Shown one piece after another: positions 34,219 through 43,082 of a DNA stretch of 64,000 nucleotides (its first letter is position 1; every line of letters starts with the position of its first letter). The position numbers and the translations under genes are program-made. The stretch comes from Rhodobacterales bacterium HKCCA1288. GTDB taxonomy: Bacteria > Pseudomonadota > Alphaproteobacteria > Rhodobacterales > Rhodobacteraceae. The notes beneath the pieces are model-generated. The model worked only from the letters and a program-made list of their open reading frames with translations. It had not been told where the DNA came from and ran no database searches. Where the stretch lies: NCBI GenBank assembly GCA_015693905.1, contig CP065161.1:1719001-1783000 (forward strand). Reading direction: 5' to 3'.

Positions 34219-35391
34219 ATGGTAGATCAGCCCAAACGCATCATCCAAGTGCGCCCCACGGCACGCCCCGCACAGATGCGACCGCGGCATCTGATCGCCG
34301 CAGCAGGCGGCCTTTTTGGGGTGGTCTTACCCCTTAGCCTCTTGGCGATCTATCTTTGGGTCTTTGCCACCCCGCAATATCAGGTGATTGCAGGCTTTAC
34401 TGTGCGCCAAGAAGAAGGCAGCAGCCTGCAAAGCACGGGACTTGGCGGGTTGGTGCAATTGGGCGGGCTGACCGCACCGCGGGGCGATGCCGATATTCTT
34501 TATGAATTCATCCGCAGCGGCGATCTAGCCATGCGTCTGGATCAAGAGTTGGACATGATCGCCCATTACAGCGCCGCTTACAGCCGTGATCCGCTCTTCA
34601 GTCTAAACCCCGAGGCCAAGGCCACCGATCTGCTTCGCTATTGGCGGCGGATGACAAGCCTGTCCTATGACCGCGCCTCTGGCCTGATCGAATTTCGTCT
34701 GCGCGCTTTTTCGCCCGAAATGGCCTTGGCGCTGTCTGAGGCGGTCATTTCCAAAAGTGAGACTTTGATCAATGAATTGAATTTGGCGGCACGCGAGAAC
34801 CTTTTGGAATTTGCCCAAATAGATCTTGCCCAAGCGGGTGCAGATTTAACCCTTGCGCGCGGCGCGATGACGGATTTTCGCACCCGCAGTCAAATCGTGG
34901 ATATCAGCTCAGACCTTCAGGGACGAATGGGGGTTCTGAACACCCTGCAACAGCAATTGGCCGAAGCGTTAATCGCAACCGACATGTTGGCGGCCACTTC
35001 GGGTGAAAATGACCCGCGCCTTGCGCAATCCCGTGCGCGCATTTCTGTGATCGAAAGCCGAATCTTACAAGAAAGGGCCAGTTTCGCCAGCGCCGACCCA
35101 ATGGGCGGAAATGGCCGTGATTACCCCAATCTTTTGGCGCAATATGAGGCGCTGGCGACCGAGCAAGAATTGGCTGAACGTCGATACGCCGCCGCACAAG
35201 CCGCCCTAGAAATGGCACAAGACAATCTCGCGCGTCAGACCCGCTATCTGGCAGTCTTTATTCGCCCTGCCCTGCCCGATGATGCCGATTATCCCAAGCG
35301 CGCATTGATCCTGACCTTGGCGAGCCTGTTTGCTGGCCTGATTTATGTTGTTCTCACCTTAGCGGCCTATGCGTTACGCGACAGGCGGTAA
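34219..35391 (+). CDS. kpsE: Capsule export inner-membrane protein (polysaccharide co-polymerase-like)
   Basis: A 390-residue protein with membrane segments near both ends (LLAIYLWVFATPQY at about 35-50 and LILTLASLFAGLIYVVLTLAAY, in part, at the C-terminus). Between them is a long periplasmic helical domain. The pattern VIAGFTVRQEE and MALALSEAVISKSETLINELN matches KpsE/BexC. It links the KpsMT pump to the outer-membrane KpsD. The ATG at 34219 is chosen; a GTG at 34198 in frame would add 7 residues. It is followed 4 bases later by kpsT. No kpsD is in the window. Confidence 0.9.
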   Translation: MVDQPKRIIQVRPTARPAQMRPRHLIAAAGGLFGVVLPLSLLAIYLWVFATPQYQVIAGFTVRQEEGSSLQSTGLGGLVQLGGLTAPRGDADILYEFIRSGDLAMRLDQELDMIAHYSAAYSRDPLFSLNPEAKATDLLRYWRRMTSLSYDRASGLIEFRLRAFSPEMALALSEAVISKSETLINELNLAARENLLEFAQIDLAQAGADLTLARGAMTDFRTRSQIVDISSDLQGRMGVLNTLQQQLAEALIATDMLAATSGENDPRLAQSRARISVIESRILQERASFASADPMGGNGRDYPNLLAQYEALATEQELAERRYAAAQAALEMAQDNLARQTRYLAVFIRPALPDDADYPKRALILTLASLFAGLIYVVLTLAAYALRDRR

Positions 35392-35395
35392 GACG

Positions 35396-36049
35396 ATGAT
35401 CAAGCTTGAGCATCTTTCAAAATCTTTTCGCACAGGCCAATCCCGTCACATCATTCTAGATGATGTGACCCTCACCTTACCCAAGGGGCGCGCTTTAGCC
35501 TTATTGGGGCGCAATGGCGCGGGCAAATCGACCTTTTTACGGATGATTGCGGGGATTTTATCACCAGATCACGGGCGTATCCTGCGCGAGGGCAGCATTT
35601 CATGGCCTGTCGGGTTTGGCGGCTCATTACACGGTGATTTATCTGGCGCCCAAAACACCCGCTTCATTGCCCGCGTCTATGGGGTGGATAGCGAAGACCT
35701 TCTCGAATTTGTTGCCGATTTCGCCGAACTCGGCGCAGCGTTTGATCGCCCCGTCCGCCTCTATAGCCAAGGGATGCGCGCACGGCTTAGTTTTGGTCTC
35801 TCTATGGGGATCAAGTTCGACACCTATTTGGTTGATGAGGTGACGGCCGTGGGTGATGCTGCATTTCGGCGCAAAAGTGCGGCCGTATTTCGGGATCGCA
35901 TCCGCGGATCTAGTGCGTTGGTGGTGAACCACAATCTGGCCGAACTGCGCGACTATTGCGATGCGGCGCTCATTCTTGAGGCGGGAAAGCTTAACTACTA
36001 TGCCGACCTGAATGAGGCCATTAAGGCGCATAAGGCTATGCTGTCGTAG
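35396..36049 (+). CDS. kpsT: Capsule polysaccharide ABC exporter ATPase
   Basis: A 217-residue ABC ATPase, the usual KpsT length. Walker A is LGRNGAGKST, the signature is unusual for ABC proteins but normal for KpsT (LYSQGMRARLSFGLSM), and Walker B is DTYLVDEVTAVGD. It powers export of capsule polysaccharide through KpsM. The ATG at 35396 lies 4 bases after the kpsE stop with GGTAAG upstream. kpsM is on the opposite strand, so the exporter halves come from two transcripts. Confidence 0.94.
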   Translation: MIKLEHLSKSFRTGQSRHIILDDVTLTLPKGRALALLGRNGAGKSTFLRMIAGILSPDHGRILREGSISWPVGFGGSLHGDLSGAQNTRFIARVYGVDSEDLLEFVADFAELGAAFDRPVRLYSQGMRARLSFGLSMGIKFDTYLVDEVTAVGDAAFRRKSAAVFRDRIRGSSALVVNHNLAELRDYCDAALILEAGKLNYYADLNEAIKAHKAMLS

Positions 36050-36052
36050 CGC

Positions 36053-36307
36053 TCAGATATCCCGCAAACGGGGCCCGTGCGCGTTCAGATCGCCTGTCGC
36101 GGGCAAGATCTGCGGGCCTTTGCACACCAGATCACAGGGCGCACTGTGCCCGAAGACGGGCATTTGCCCCTTCAACAGAGATTGCACAATCACCGCGCCG
36201 CGATCCTGAGGCGAAAGCATTTGCAACACAAATGCCAGCCCAATGGCGACACTCAAAACGACCAGTTTAAACCCACTGCGCAGTGATTTATTGTCAGTCC
36301 GTGTCAT
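36053..36307 (-). CDS. Small membrane-anchored protein, unknown
   Basis: An 84-residue protein with a basic N-terminus and one hydrophobic segment (LVVLSVAIGLAFVLQML, about residues 16-32), then a ~50-residue exported tail with two cysteines (APCDLVCKG). GGGAGG lies 8 bases before the ATG at 36307, a strong ribosome site that decides the start over an ATG 171 bases upstream. It converges with kpsT (3-base gap). I recognise no family. The CX3C pair in the tail could form a disulfide in the periplasm. Confidence 0.6.
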   Translation of the reverse strand: MTRTDNKSLRSGFKLVVLSVAIGLAFVLQMLSPQDRGAVIVQSLLKGQMPVFGHSAPCDLVCKGPQILPATGDLNAHGPRLRDI

Positions 36308-36433
36308 AGCCTGCCTCCCATTGCTTTGGGAAAATGTGGAAACTGCCCGCACTAAACTGTGATTGATATTGCACATCAAGACGGCATCCTGTCTCCTCAC
36401 GCGAAGGTGACTAGGGCAAGGGCGAGGCAAATC

Positions 36434-37333
36434 ATGGTCAGCACACATCAAAGCGAAGAAGACGCGCGCAATGAACATATTCTGATCTGGATCAACGGAG
36501 TGCTCAAACCCCGCGCCGAGGCAATGGTCAGCGTCTATGACAGCGGCTTTATGCTTGGTGATGGCGTTTGGGAGGGGTTACGTCTCTATAATGGGAAATG
36601 GGCCTTTTTGGACGATCATATGGATCGCCTGTTTGAGGCTGCCAAAGCGATTGATCTTGATATCGGTATGACCCGCGCCGCGGTGATTGCGGCCCTCGAA
36701 GACACCCGCCGCGCCAACGAGATGCAGACCGATGCCCATGCCAGATTGATGGTCACACGTGGGGTCAAGATGCGCCCCTTTCAACATCCTGCCCTGTCGC
36801 GTTCTGGCCCGACTGTTGCGATCATCATGGAGCATTCCAAACCCTCCATCCCGCGCCCCATTCGTCTGGCCACAGTGCCACATCTGCGCGGCTTGCCGAT
36901 GACGCAAGACCCCAAGCTAAACTCTCATTCCAAATTGAATTGTATTCTCGCTTGCATCGCCGCGGAAAAGGCGGGGGCCGATGAGGCCTTGATGTTAGAC
37001 ATCCATGGCTTTGTGAACACCACAAATGCGTGCAATTTCTTCATCATTCGCAAGGGCGAGGTTTGGACAAGCACAGGCGATTATTGCATGAATGGGATCA
37101 CACGGCAGAAGGTCATTGACCTGTGCCGCAACAATGACATCCCCGTCTTTGAGAAAAACTTTTCCTTGGTGGAAACCTATAGCGCAGATGAGGCATTTTT
37201 GACGGGCACATTTGGCGCGCAAACCCCTGTGGGCGAGATTGACGGCCGCGTCATCGGCACAGGCGATTTGGGCCCCCTGACCACGCGCATCCGCGCGCTT
37301 TATAAAGACATGATTGATCAAGGCACAGAATAG
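36434..37333 (+). CDS. Class IV aminotransferase (branched-chain/D-amino-acid aminotransferase-like)
   Basis: A 299-residue fold-type IV PLP enzyme. It shows SVYDSGFMLGDGVWEGLR near residue 33 (in parts), the probable PLP lysine in DPKLNSHSKLN (~residue 160), and VNTTNACNFFII for phosphate binding. It lies between IlvE and Dat in character, so substrate is unclear. The ATG at 36434 has GGCGAGG just upstream. A sulfotransferase-like gene begins 1 base after its stop; the pair is discussed in findings. Confidence 0.85.
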   Translation: MVSTHQSEEDARNEHILIWINGVLKPRAEAMVSVYDSGFMLGDGVWEGLRLYNGKWAFLDDHMDRLFEAAKAIDLDIGMTRAAVIAALEDTRRANEMQTDAHARLMVTRGVKMRPFQHPALSRSGPTVAIIMEHSKPSIPRPIRLATVPHLRGLPMTQDPKLNSHSKLNCILACIAAEKAGADEALMLDIHGFVNTTNACNFFIIRKGEVWTSTGDYCMNGITRQKVIDLCRNNDIPVFEKNFSLVETYSADEAFLTGTFGAQTPVGEIDGRVIGTGDLGPLTTRIRALYKDMIDQGTE

Positions 37334-37334
37334 A

Positions 37335-38042
37335 ATGACAAAAATTGCCATGTGGTCGGGGCCACGCAACCTTTCGACTGCGATGATGTATGCCTTTGGC
37401 GCGCGCACCGATTGCGCAGTTTGGGACGAGCCATTCTACGCCCCCTATTTGGCAGAGACAGGGCTCGACCACCCGATGCGATCCGAGATCCTTGCCGCGC
37501 ATGAAAGCGATGCCAAGACCGTGGCGCGGCGCTGTGCGGGCAGCCCGCCTGACGGAAAAGAGCATTGGTATATGAAACACATGCCCCACCATATGTTGGA
37601 TGGGTTTGACCTGACTTGGGCTGAGGGCTGCGTGAATATGCATCTGATCCGTCACCCCGCCCGCGTCATTGCCTCCTACCTCGCTAAACGCGATATGCCG
37701 AGCCTGCTTGATATTGGCTATCCTCAACAATGGGCGCTTTATCAGCGCCTTCCTGGCCCAATTTTCGACAGCACAGATATTCGCGCGAACCCAGAGGCCA
37801 TGTTGCGCATGATCTGCGCGGCGGCCGACCTTCCGTTTGACGCGGCAATGTTATCTTGGCCCGCAGGGCCACGGGCCCAAGATGGGATCTGGGCCAAGCA
37901 TTGGTATGGGGCTGTGCATCGCTCAACTGGGATTTCTGATCCCGAAGGGCCATTGCCCGACTTGCCCAAAGAATATCATGGGCTGCTGACCGAGGCGCTT
38001 GAATATTACGAACAAATGCGCAGTCTAAAACACACAGGCTAA
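37335..38042 (+). CDS. Sulfotransferase-like P-loop protein
   Basis: A 235-residue protein. The N-terminal MWSGPRNLSTAMMYAF is a 5'-phosphosulfate-binding loop of sulfotransferases, and HLIRHPARVIASYLAKR corresponds to the 3'-phosphate site with the conserved Arg and Ser. It may move sulfate from PAPS, or have lost that activity. It starts 1 base after the aminotransferase stop, so translation is coupled, and amn follows 23 bases later. Substrate unknown. Confidence 0.8.
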   Translation: MTKIAMWSGPRNLSTAMMYAFGARTDCAVWDEPFYAPYLAETGLDHPMRSEILAAHESDAKTVARRCAGSPPDGKEHWYMKHMPHHMLDGFDLTWAEGCVNMHLIRHPARVIASYLAKRDMPSLLDIGYPQQWALYQRLPGPIFDSTDIRANPEAMLRMICAAADLPFDAAMLSWPAGPRAQDGIWAKHWYGAVHRSTGISDPEGPLPDLPKEYHGLLTEALEYYEQMRSLKHTG

Positions 38043-38065
38043 GGTTAAATCAGGGGGAGTGCGCG

Positions 38066-39550
38066 ATGCGAAAATCAGCCAAAGACGAGCAAATTCTATC
38101 GCCCGCCGCACCTCACCCGAAATATTTCAGTAAGGCCGCAGACGCAGTCGCCGAATTGCAACTGCTGTATCAGGCGGCCACAAAATTCCTTTACGATGCC
38201 TTTTCCGAGGCCTTGAAAGCCCCGCGCGAGAACACCCGCTATCGCGCCTTTTATCCTGAGATACGGATTACCACGACAGGTTTTGGCAAGATCGACACCC
38301 GCCTTTCTTTTGGTCATGTCGCAGAACCAGGCACCTATTCCACAACGGTCACGCGCCCCGATTTATTTGCCAATTACCTGACACAGCAAATCGCCCTTCT
38401 GATTGAAAACCATAATGTTGAGGTCGCGATTGGGGTATCCTCTACGCCAATTCCGCTGCATTTTGCAGTGCTGACGGATCCCAATCTCAACGTCCCGCAA
38501 GAGGCAGCGCTAACCTTTCCCTTGCGCGATATGTTTGATGTGCCTGATCTGGGCGGCATCCATGACGAGATCGTCAATTCCTTTGGCTTTAAGCATCCAG
38601 ACGGGTCGGGGCCGCTTGCGCCCTTTACCGCCGAACGGATCGACTATTCTCTAGCACGGCTCGCTCATTATACCGCGACTGATCCTGTGTATTTCCAGAA
38701 CCATGTTCTGTTCACCAATTACCAATTCTATATTGACGAATTCATTGCCTATGCGCGGGCAATGTTGGCCGACCCAAACAGCGGCTACACCGCCCTCGTT
38801 GGGCCGGGAAATCAAGTCCTAATGACGGCTGAGGCAGAGCTCACACATCCCGCAAAAATGCCCCAGATGCCAAGCTATCACCTCACCCGGAACGACAATG
38901 CAGGTATTAGTTTGGTTAATATTGGGGTCGGGCCTTCAAACGCAAAAACCGCCACTGACCATATTGCAGTTTTGCGACCCCATGCATGGTTGATGGTTGG
39001 TCATTGTGCAGGTCTGCGCAACACGCAGGCGCTTGGCGATTATGTCTTGGCACATGCCTATCTGCGCGAAGATCATGTTCTTGATGATGACCTGCCCGCA
39101 TGGGTTCCTATCCCCGCATTGGCCGAAGTTCAAATTGCCCTTGAGGATGCTGTGGCAGATGTTGCGCAAGTGTCTGGCTATGAATTGAAACGGATCATGC
39201 GCACAGGCACGGTCGCCACAATCGACAATCGCAATTGGGAATTGCGCGATCAATCTGGCCCCGTAAAGCGCCTCAGCCAAAGTCGCGCCATCGCACTCGA
39301 TATGGAAAGCGCAACCATCGCCGCCAATGGATTTCGCTTTCGGGTGCCTTATGGCACGCTGCTTTGTGTCTCGGATAAGCCGCTGCATGGCGAGTTAAAG
39401 CTGCCTGGAACGGCCTCAGAATTCTATAAAACCCAAGTGACGCGGCATTTGCTGATTGGCATTCGCGCCATGGAAAAATTGCGCGAAATGCCGCTTGAAC
39501 GCCTTCATAGCCGAAAATTGCGGTCTTTTGAGGAAACGGCTTTCTTATAA
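38066..39550 (+). CDS. amn: AMP nucleosidase
   Basis: A 494-residue enzyme hydrolysing AMP to adenine and ribose-5-phosphate, controlling the adenylate pool. The N-terminal regulatory domain includes RYRAFYPEIRITTTG and RPDLFANYLTQQI. The C-terminal nucleoside-phosphorylase-like part has NIGVGPSNAKTATDHIAVLRP, in parts, and MVGHCAGLRNTQ, DMESATIAANG and VSDKPLHGE. Length is normal. GGGGGAG lies 7 bases before the ATG. It follows the sulfotransferase-like gene at 23 bases. Confidence 0.95.
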   Translation: MRKSAKDEQILSPAAPHPKYFSKAADAVAELQLLYQAATKFLYDAFSEALKAPRENTRYRAFYPEIRITTTGFGKIDTRLSFGHVAEPGTYSTTVTRPDLFANYLTQQIALLIENHNVEVAIGVSSTPIPLHFAVLTDPNLNVPQEAALTFPLRDMFDVPDLGGIHDEIVNSFGFKHPDGSGPLAPFTAERIDYSLARLAHYTATDPVYFQNHVLFTNYQFYIDEFIAYARAMLADPNSGYTALVGPGNQVLMTAEAELTHPAKMPQMPSYHLTRNDNAGISLVNIGVGPSNAKTATDHIAVLRPHAWLMVGHCAGLRNTQALGDYVLAHAYLREDHVLDDDLPAWVPIPALAEVQIALEDAVADVAQVSGYELKRIMRTGTVATIDNRNWELRDQSGPVKRLSQSRAIALDMESATIAANGFRFRVPYGTLLCVSDKPLHGELKLPGTASEFYKTQVTRHLLIGIRAMEKLREMPLERLHSRKLRSFEETAFL

Positions 39551-39679
39551 ATATATAAATTTTTGTCAAGATGCATGTTTTCTGCACCATTTTGTCTACT
39601 AATTGTTGTGTCCCTCCACAATATTAGGGTAATTTCGCACCAGCGAGCCCAAGGGTTCGGGGAGTAAAGGAGATAAAAA

Positions 39680-39970
39680 ATGGCACAGAAACCGATGACA
39701 AAGACGCAGCTTGTTGCCGCGCTTGCCGACGAAATGGGCAGTGACAAGAAAACCGCAGCAGCCGCTTTGGATGCAGTGACCGCAGTGATCACCAAAGAAG
39801 TCGCAGGCGGTGGCGCAGTAACCCTTCCTGGGATTGGCAAAGTATACTGCCGCGCACGTCCCGAGCGTATGGTGCGCAACCCAGCAACGGGTGAGCAGAT
39901 CAAAAAGCCTGCCGACAAGGTTGTGAAGGTCACAATCGCAAAGGCATTGAAGGACAGCGTAAACGGCTAA
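39680..39970 (+). CDS. HU-family DNA-binding protein
   Basis: A 96-residue nucleoid protein with the HU/IHF fold: two helices (TKTQLVAALADEMGSDKKTA, in part) and the DNA-contacting arm. The arm reads ARPERMVRNPATGEQIKKPA rather than the usual GRNPxTG, so it is a divergent HU type common in Rhodobacterales. AAGGAG stands 8 bases before the ATG. The 129 bases upstream are AT-rich and should contain a strong promoter. A terminator follows directly. Confidence 0.92.
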   Translation: MAQKPMTKTQLVAALADEMGSDKKTAAAALDAVTAVITKEVAGGGAVTLPGIGKVYCRARPERMVRNPATGEQIKKPADKVVKVTIAKALKDSVNG

Positions 39971-39991
39971 GTTTTCGCAGTTTTGAAGTTT

Positions 39992-40022
39992 TAAGGGCCG
40001 CCTTCTTGGGTGGCCCTTTTTC
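39992..40022 (+). terminator. Intrinsic terminator after HU gene
   Basis: AAGGGCC (39992-39998) pairs with GGCCCTT (40011-40017), extended inward by GCC with GGT, loop TTCTTG, followed by a run of T. Confidence 0.88.
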
Positions 40023-40067
40023 TTGGGCGGGTTTCATGCTTCTGTGTCGCAAGCAGGTTTCGGCAGG

Positions 40068-40961
40068 ATGCATGACATGGATTTTCGCGCAATTGGAATG
40101 GGGCTGATTTTCGCCCTCATATGGTCTTCGGCTTTCACCTCCGCGCGAATGATCGTTGAAGCCGCGCCCCCCCTCTACGCATTGGTTCTGCGCTTTGGAT
40201 TAGCGGGTCTGATTGGTGTGGCCATTGCCAAGGCCCTCGGACAACACTGGAAATTTTCGGCCAAGCAATGGCGCGGCATTTTGATTTTTGGCACCTGCCA
40301 AAACGCGATCTATCTGGGTCTGAATTTTATCGCCATGCAAACGGTCGAAGCGGGGCTTGCAGCCATCATCGCATCGAGTATGCCGCTGTTGGTGGCGACT
40401 GCGAATTGGGCGTTTTTCCGCGAAACCCTCCCAAAGCTTGGGATTTTCGGCCTGATAGCGGGCTTTGCTGGGGTGGCGCTGATTATGTCACAGCGATTAA
40501 CAGGCGGGGCGGATGTCATGGGCCTTGCACTCTGCGTCATTGCTGCCGTGGCGCTGACCATCGCAACATTGGCCGTGCGCAGTGCTTCAGCCTCGGGCGG
40601 AAATGTGATCATGACCGTTGGCTTGCAAATGGCGGTTGGCTCGATTGTCTTGGTGCCCTTTGCCTTAATCTTTGAAACGCCAGAATTTGACATGTCGCAG
40701 CGTCTCTTTTGGGCCTTCACTTATACAACTTTAGCCCCAGGTCTTTTGGCAACGTGGATTTGGTTTTTGTTGGTCGCCCGCATTGGAGCAACCCGCGCCG
40801 CAACGTTTCATTTCTTGAATCCGTTTTTCGGCGTGGCGATTGCCGCGGCGCTCCTTGGGGAAAAATTATCTTTGGCCGACATCATTGGGGTTGCCATTAT
40901 CGCAGGCGGGATTTTGGCGGTGCAGTTGGCCCGCGTCACCCCAACGGCGCCAAGCAGTTAG
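40068..40961 (+). CDS. DMT/EamA family transporter
   Basis: A 297-residue inner-membrane protein with ten predicted helices in two EamA repeats. The first includes LIFALIWSSAFTSARMI and TCQNAIYLGLNFIAMQ; the second runs from VMGLALCVIAAVAL to GVAIIAGGILAVQL. Such proteins export or import metabolites; substrate cannot be inferred. The start at 40068 has GCAGGA upstream; an ATG at 40077 is also possible. Its stop overlaps the stop of the convergent unknown gene in TTAG. Confidence 0.9.
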   Translation: MHDMDFRAIGMGLIFALIWSSAFTSARMIVEAAPPLYALVLRFGLAGLIGVAIAKALGQHWKFSAKQWRGILIFGTCQNAIYLGLNFIAMQTVEAGLAAIIASSMPLLVATANWAFFRETLPKLGIFGLIAGFAGVALIMSQRLTGGADVMGLALCVIAAVALTIATLAVRSASASGGNVIMTVGLQMAVGSIVLVPFALIFETPEFDMSQRLFWAFTYTTLAPGLLATWIWFLLVARIGATRAATFHFLNPFFGVAIAAALLGEKLSLADIIGVAIIAGGILAVQLARVTPTAPSS

Positions 40962-41656
40962 GCCCCGTCAAGCGGCGTATCGCTGACAATGACGCGCAGA
41001 TTATCAATAGCGATGCGATAGGGGCTATCCGTATCATCACTGCCAAATAGGCTGATTTCGCCCTCTGCGTCATAGCTGCTGACCGCAATGCGCAAAGATA
41101 ATCGTGTGGTTTCTTCTCCCGATTGCAGTGACCCATCGGGTTTGGGATACGCGTCAAGCAATTGAAACCGCGTGCCTGTTGGGCTTTGCCGCGCGATTTC
41201 GATCACAGGGGCATCCGCCGCGCCCGTAATGCGCAAGGCTGCATCGGCAAAGCTCAGTTCAACCGCCGCACCGTCCCATCCGTCAAGAAGCCACAGGTCT
41301 AACTCAAGCACAGCATTGCGAAAACCAAGTGGCAAAAGGATTGGTTTTTGGATCACCAACCCCGCTGCAACAGGGCCCAGAATACCGCCCGTTATCACGG
41401 ATTGGTTTGATTGAGCCGCACCACTAAAGCCGCCTTCGTTAAACTCGAAATCTTCGAAAGAGACGAGTCGGTCGTCTTGCGAGAACACCCGCAAACCCGC
41501 CGTGCTGTCATTGGTGCTTGCCCAGACATCGGGGGTCGGGCCGATCCGCCAAACCATCCCAATGAGGAGGCCAAGCGCCATAAGCGCGATGATCATCGTT
41601 CTTCCATCCACCCGAAAGGATCTCGGAAGTGCCCATGTTCGCTTGGCCTGTCGCAT
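40958..41656 (-). CDS. Membrane-anchored protein with beta-rich exported domain, unknown
   Basis: A 232-residue protein with a basic cytoplasmic head (RQAKRTWALPRSFR), one membrane segment (MIIALMALGLLIGMVW, about 21-36) and a ~190-residue exterior domain. The domain is strongly beta in pattern: VSFEDFEFNEGGFSG, LGFRNAVLELDLWLLD, WDGAAVELSFADAALRI and the end YRIAIDNLRV. This resembles a jelly-roll, lectin-like or VCBS-type sandwich, as in proteins holding secreted polymers. No catalytic residues can be pointed to. It starts 106 bases from the aroC stop. Confidence 0.7.
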   Translation of the reverse strand: MRQAKRTWALPRSFRVDGRTMIIALMALGLLIGMVWRIGPTPDVWASTNDSTAGLRVFSQDDRLVSFEDFEFNEGGFSGAAQSNQSVITGGILGPVAAGLVIQKPILLPLGFRNAVLELDLWLLDGWDGAAVELSFADAALRITGAADAPVIEIARQSPTGTRFQLLDAYPKPDGSLQSGEETTRLSLRIAVSSYDAEGEISLFGSDDTDSPYRIAIDNLRVIVSDTPLDGA

Positions 41657-41762
41657 AGTTAACCTCTTACTCGTTTACCCACTCAAGATCGCAAGGAAAC
41701 TTGGTTAAAAAGCGGCAAGGCCGAGAAAATTTTACGGAATTTGAAACTAATCTAAGAAACGA

Positions 41763-42863
41763 TCAGCCGATGTTGCCACGATTTGCGCCGATTTGTCCGC
41801 GATGCAGCAACAAATGATCCAGAACCACACAGGCCATCATCGCTTCACCCACGGGAACGGCACGAATACCCACACAAGGATCATGCCGCCCTTTTGTGAT
41901 GATTTCAGCCGATTCGCCCGATTTCGTGATCGTTTGGCGCGGCGTCAGGATGGAGGAGGTGGGTTTCACGGCAAAACGCACAACCACATCTTGGCCAGTG
42001 GAAATTCCACCCAAAATCCCGCCCGCGTGATTAGAGGCGTATTGCGGGCCATCTGCGCCCATCGTGATTTCATCCGCGTTTTCACTGCCCCGCAGGGCAG
42101 CGGCGTTCATGCCCTCGCCAATCTCAACACCTTTCACGGCATTGATTGACATCATCGCTGCGGCCAAATCCGTATCGAGCTTGCCATAAATTGGCGCGCC
42201 AAGCCCTGCGGGCAAACCGCGCGCGACCACCTCGATCACCGCGCCGACACTGTCGCCCGATTTGCGAAGACCATCTAAATAGCTTGCCCAATCTGCCGCT
42301 GCCTTGGGGTCAGGCGTCCAAAATGGGTTCTGCTCAATCTGATCCCAGTCAAACCGCGTGCGGTCAATCTGATGTGGGCCCATTTGCACCATGAAGCCCG
42401 TAATTTGCAGATCAGGCAGCAGCGTGGCCAAAACCGCGCGTGCGACCCCGCCTGCGGCCACGCGTGCAGCGGTTTCTCGGGCGCTTGATCGCCCACCCCC
42501 GCGCGGATCGCGGATACCGTATTTTTGCCAATAGGTGATGTCGGCATGGCCTGGACGGAATTTTTCGGCAATTTCAGAATAATCTTTCGACCGCTGATCC
42601 GTGTTGCGGATCATCAACTGTATCGGCGTGCCTGTCGTCTGGCCCTCGTAAACGCCCGAAAGAATTTCCACCTCATCAGGTTCGCGGCGTTGCGTGGTGT
42701 ATTTATTCTGCCCTGGTTTGCGGCGATCAAGCCAATGCTGCAGCATTGCGGCATCTATCGCGACACCTGGAGGGCATCCGTCAACAGTCGCGCCAAGGGC
42801 TGGCCCGTGGCTTTCGCCCCAAGTGGTAACCCGAAAAAGATGACCGAATGTGTTCATCGACAT
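41763..42863 (-). CDS. aroC: Chorismate synthase
   Basis: A 366-residue FMN-dependent enzyme converting EPSP to chorismate. All three family signatures are visible: [18 protein letters not shown] (in parts), [34 protein letters not shown] (in parts [14 protein letters not shown] and ARETAARVA), and the FMN/phosphate [11 protein letters not shown]. The start [17 protein letters not shown] is normal. It is divergent from the thiamine operon, whose riboswitch lies in the 260-base gap. Confidence 0.97.
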   Translation of the reverse strand: MSMNTFGHLFRVTTWGESHGPALGATVDGCPPGVAIDAAMLQHWLDRRKPGQNKYTTQRREPDEVEILSGVYEGQTTGTPIQLMIRNTDQRSKDYSEIAEKFRPGHADITYWQKYGIRDPRGGGRSSARETAARVAAGGVARAVLATLLPDLQITGFMVQMGPHQIDRTRFDWDQIEQNPFWTPDPKAAADWASYLDGLRKSGDSVGAVIEVVARGLPAGLGAPIYGKLDTDLAAAMMSINAVKGVEIGEGMNAAALRGSENADEITMGADGPQYASNHAGGILGGISTGQDVVVRFAVKPTSSILTPRQTITKSGESAEIITKGRHDPCVGIRAVPVGEAMMACVVLDHLLLHRGQIGANRGNIG

Positions 42864-42963
42864 TGGCGTGACCTACATAATTTTAGCCTTCACAGGGGTT
42901 AGCCTTCCTGAGGCAAAATGCCAAGACCCTTGCCCTTCGCAGAAAACCTGCCTAGATCAGTCC

Positions 42964-43055
42964 TTGTCTCGGGGTGGCCCGTTATTGGGCCTGAGATGCG
43001 CAATCCTGCGTAAACCCGTTGAACCTGAACCGGTTAGGACCGGCGGAGGGAAGGC
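42964..43055 (+). ncRNA. TPP riboswitch (THI element)
   Basis: The conserved core is present in order: CTCGGGGTGGCC at the P1/P2 side, CTGAGAT at 42991-42997, ACCCGTTGAACCTGAAC (43014-43030), and GGACCGGCGGAGGGAA (43037-43052). These match the thiamine-pyrophosphate aptamer, including the GGCGGAGGGAA 3' strand. It precedes thiBPQ, so high TPP would lower expression of the thiamine importer. Confidence 0.95.
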
Positions 43056-43082
43056 TTTGGAACAGAGGGCAATTTACCCAAG

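Noticed and set aside
33367-34290. A 307-codon minus-strand frame overlapping kpsM
   Set aside because: It is the same strand in another phase; the kpsM frame has clear membrane helices and family motifs, while this one is Gly/Cys/Arg-rich noise.
39600-39635. ATTGT and ACAAT around the HU promoter
   Set aside because: The arms are only 5 bases with an 11-base spacer in AT-rich DNA; such a match is expected by chance.
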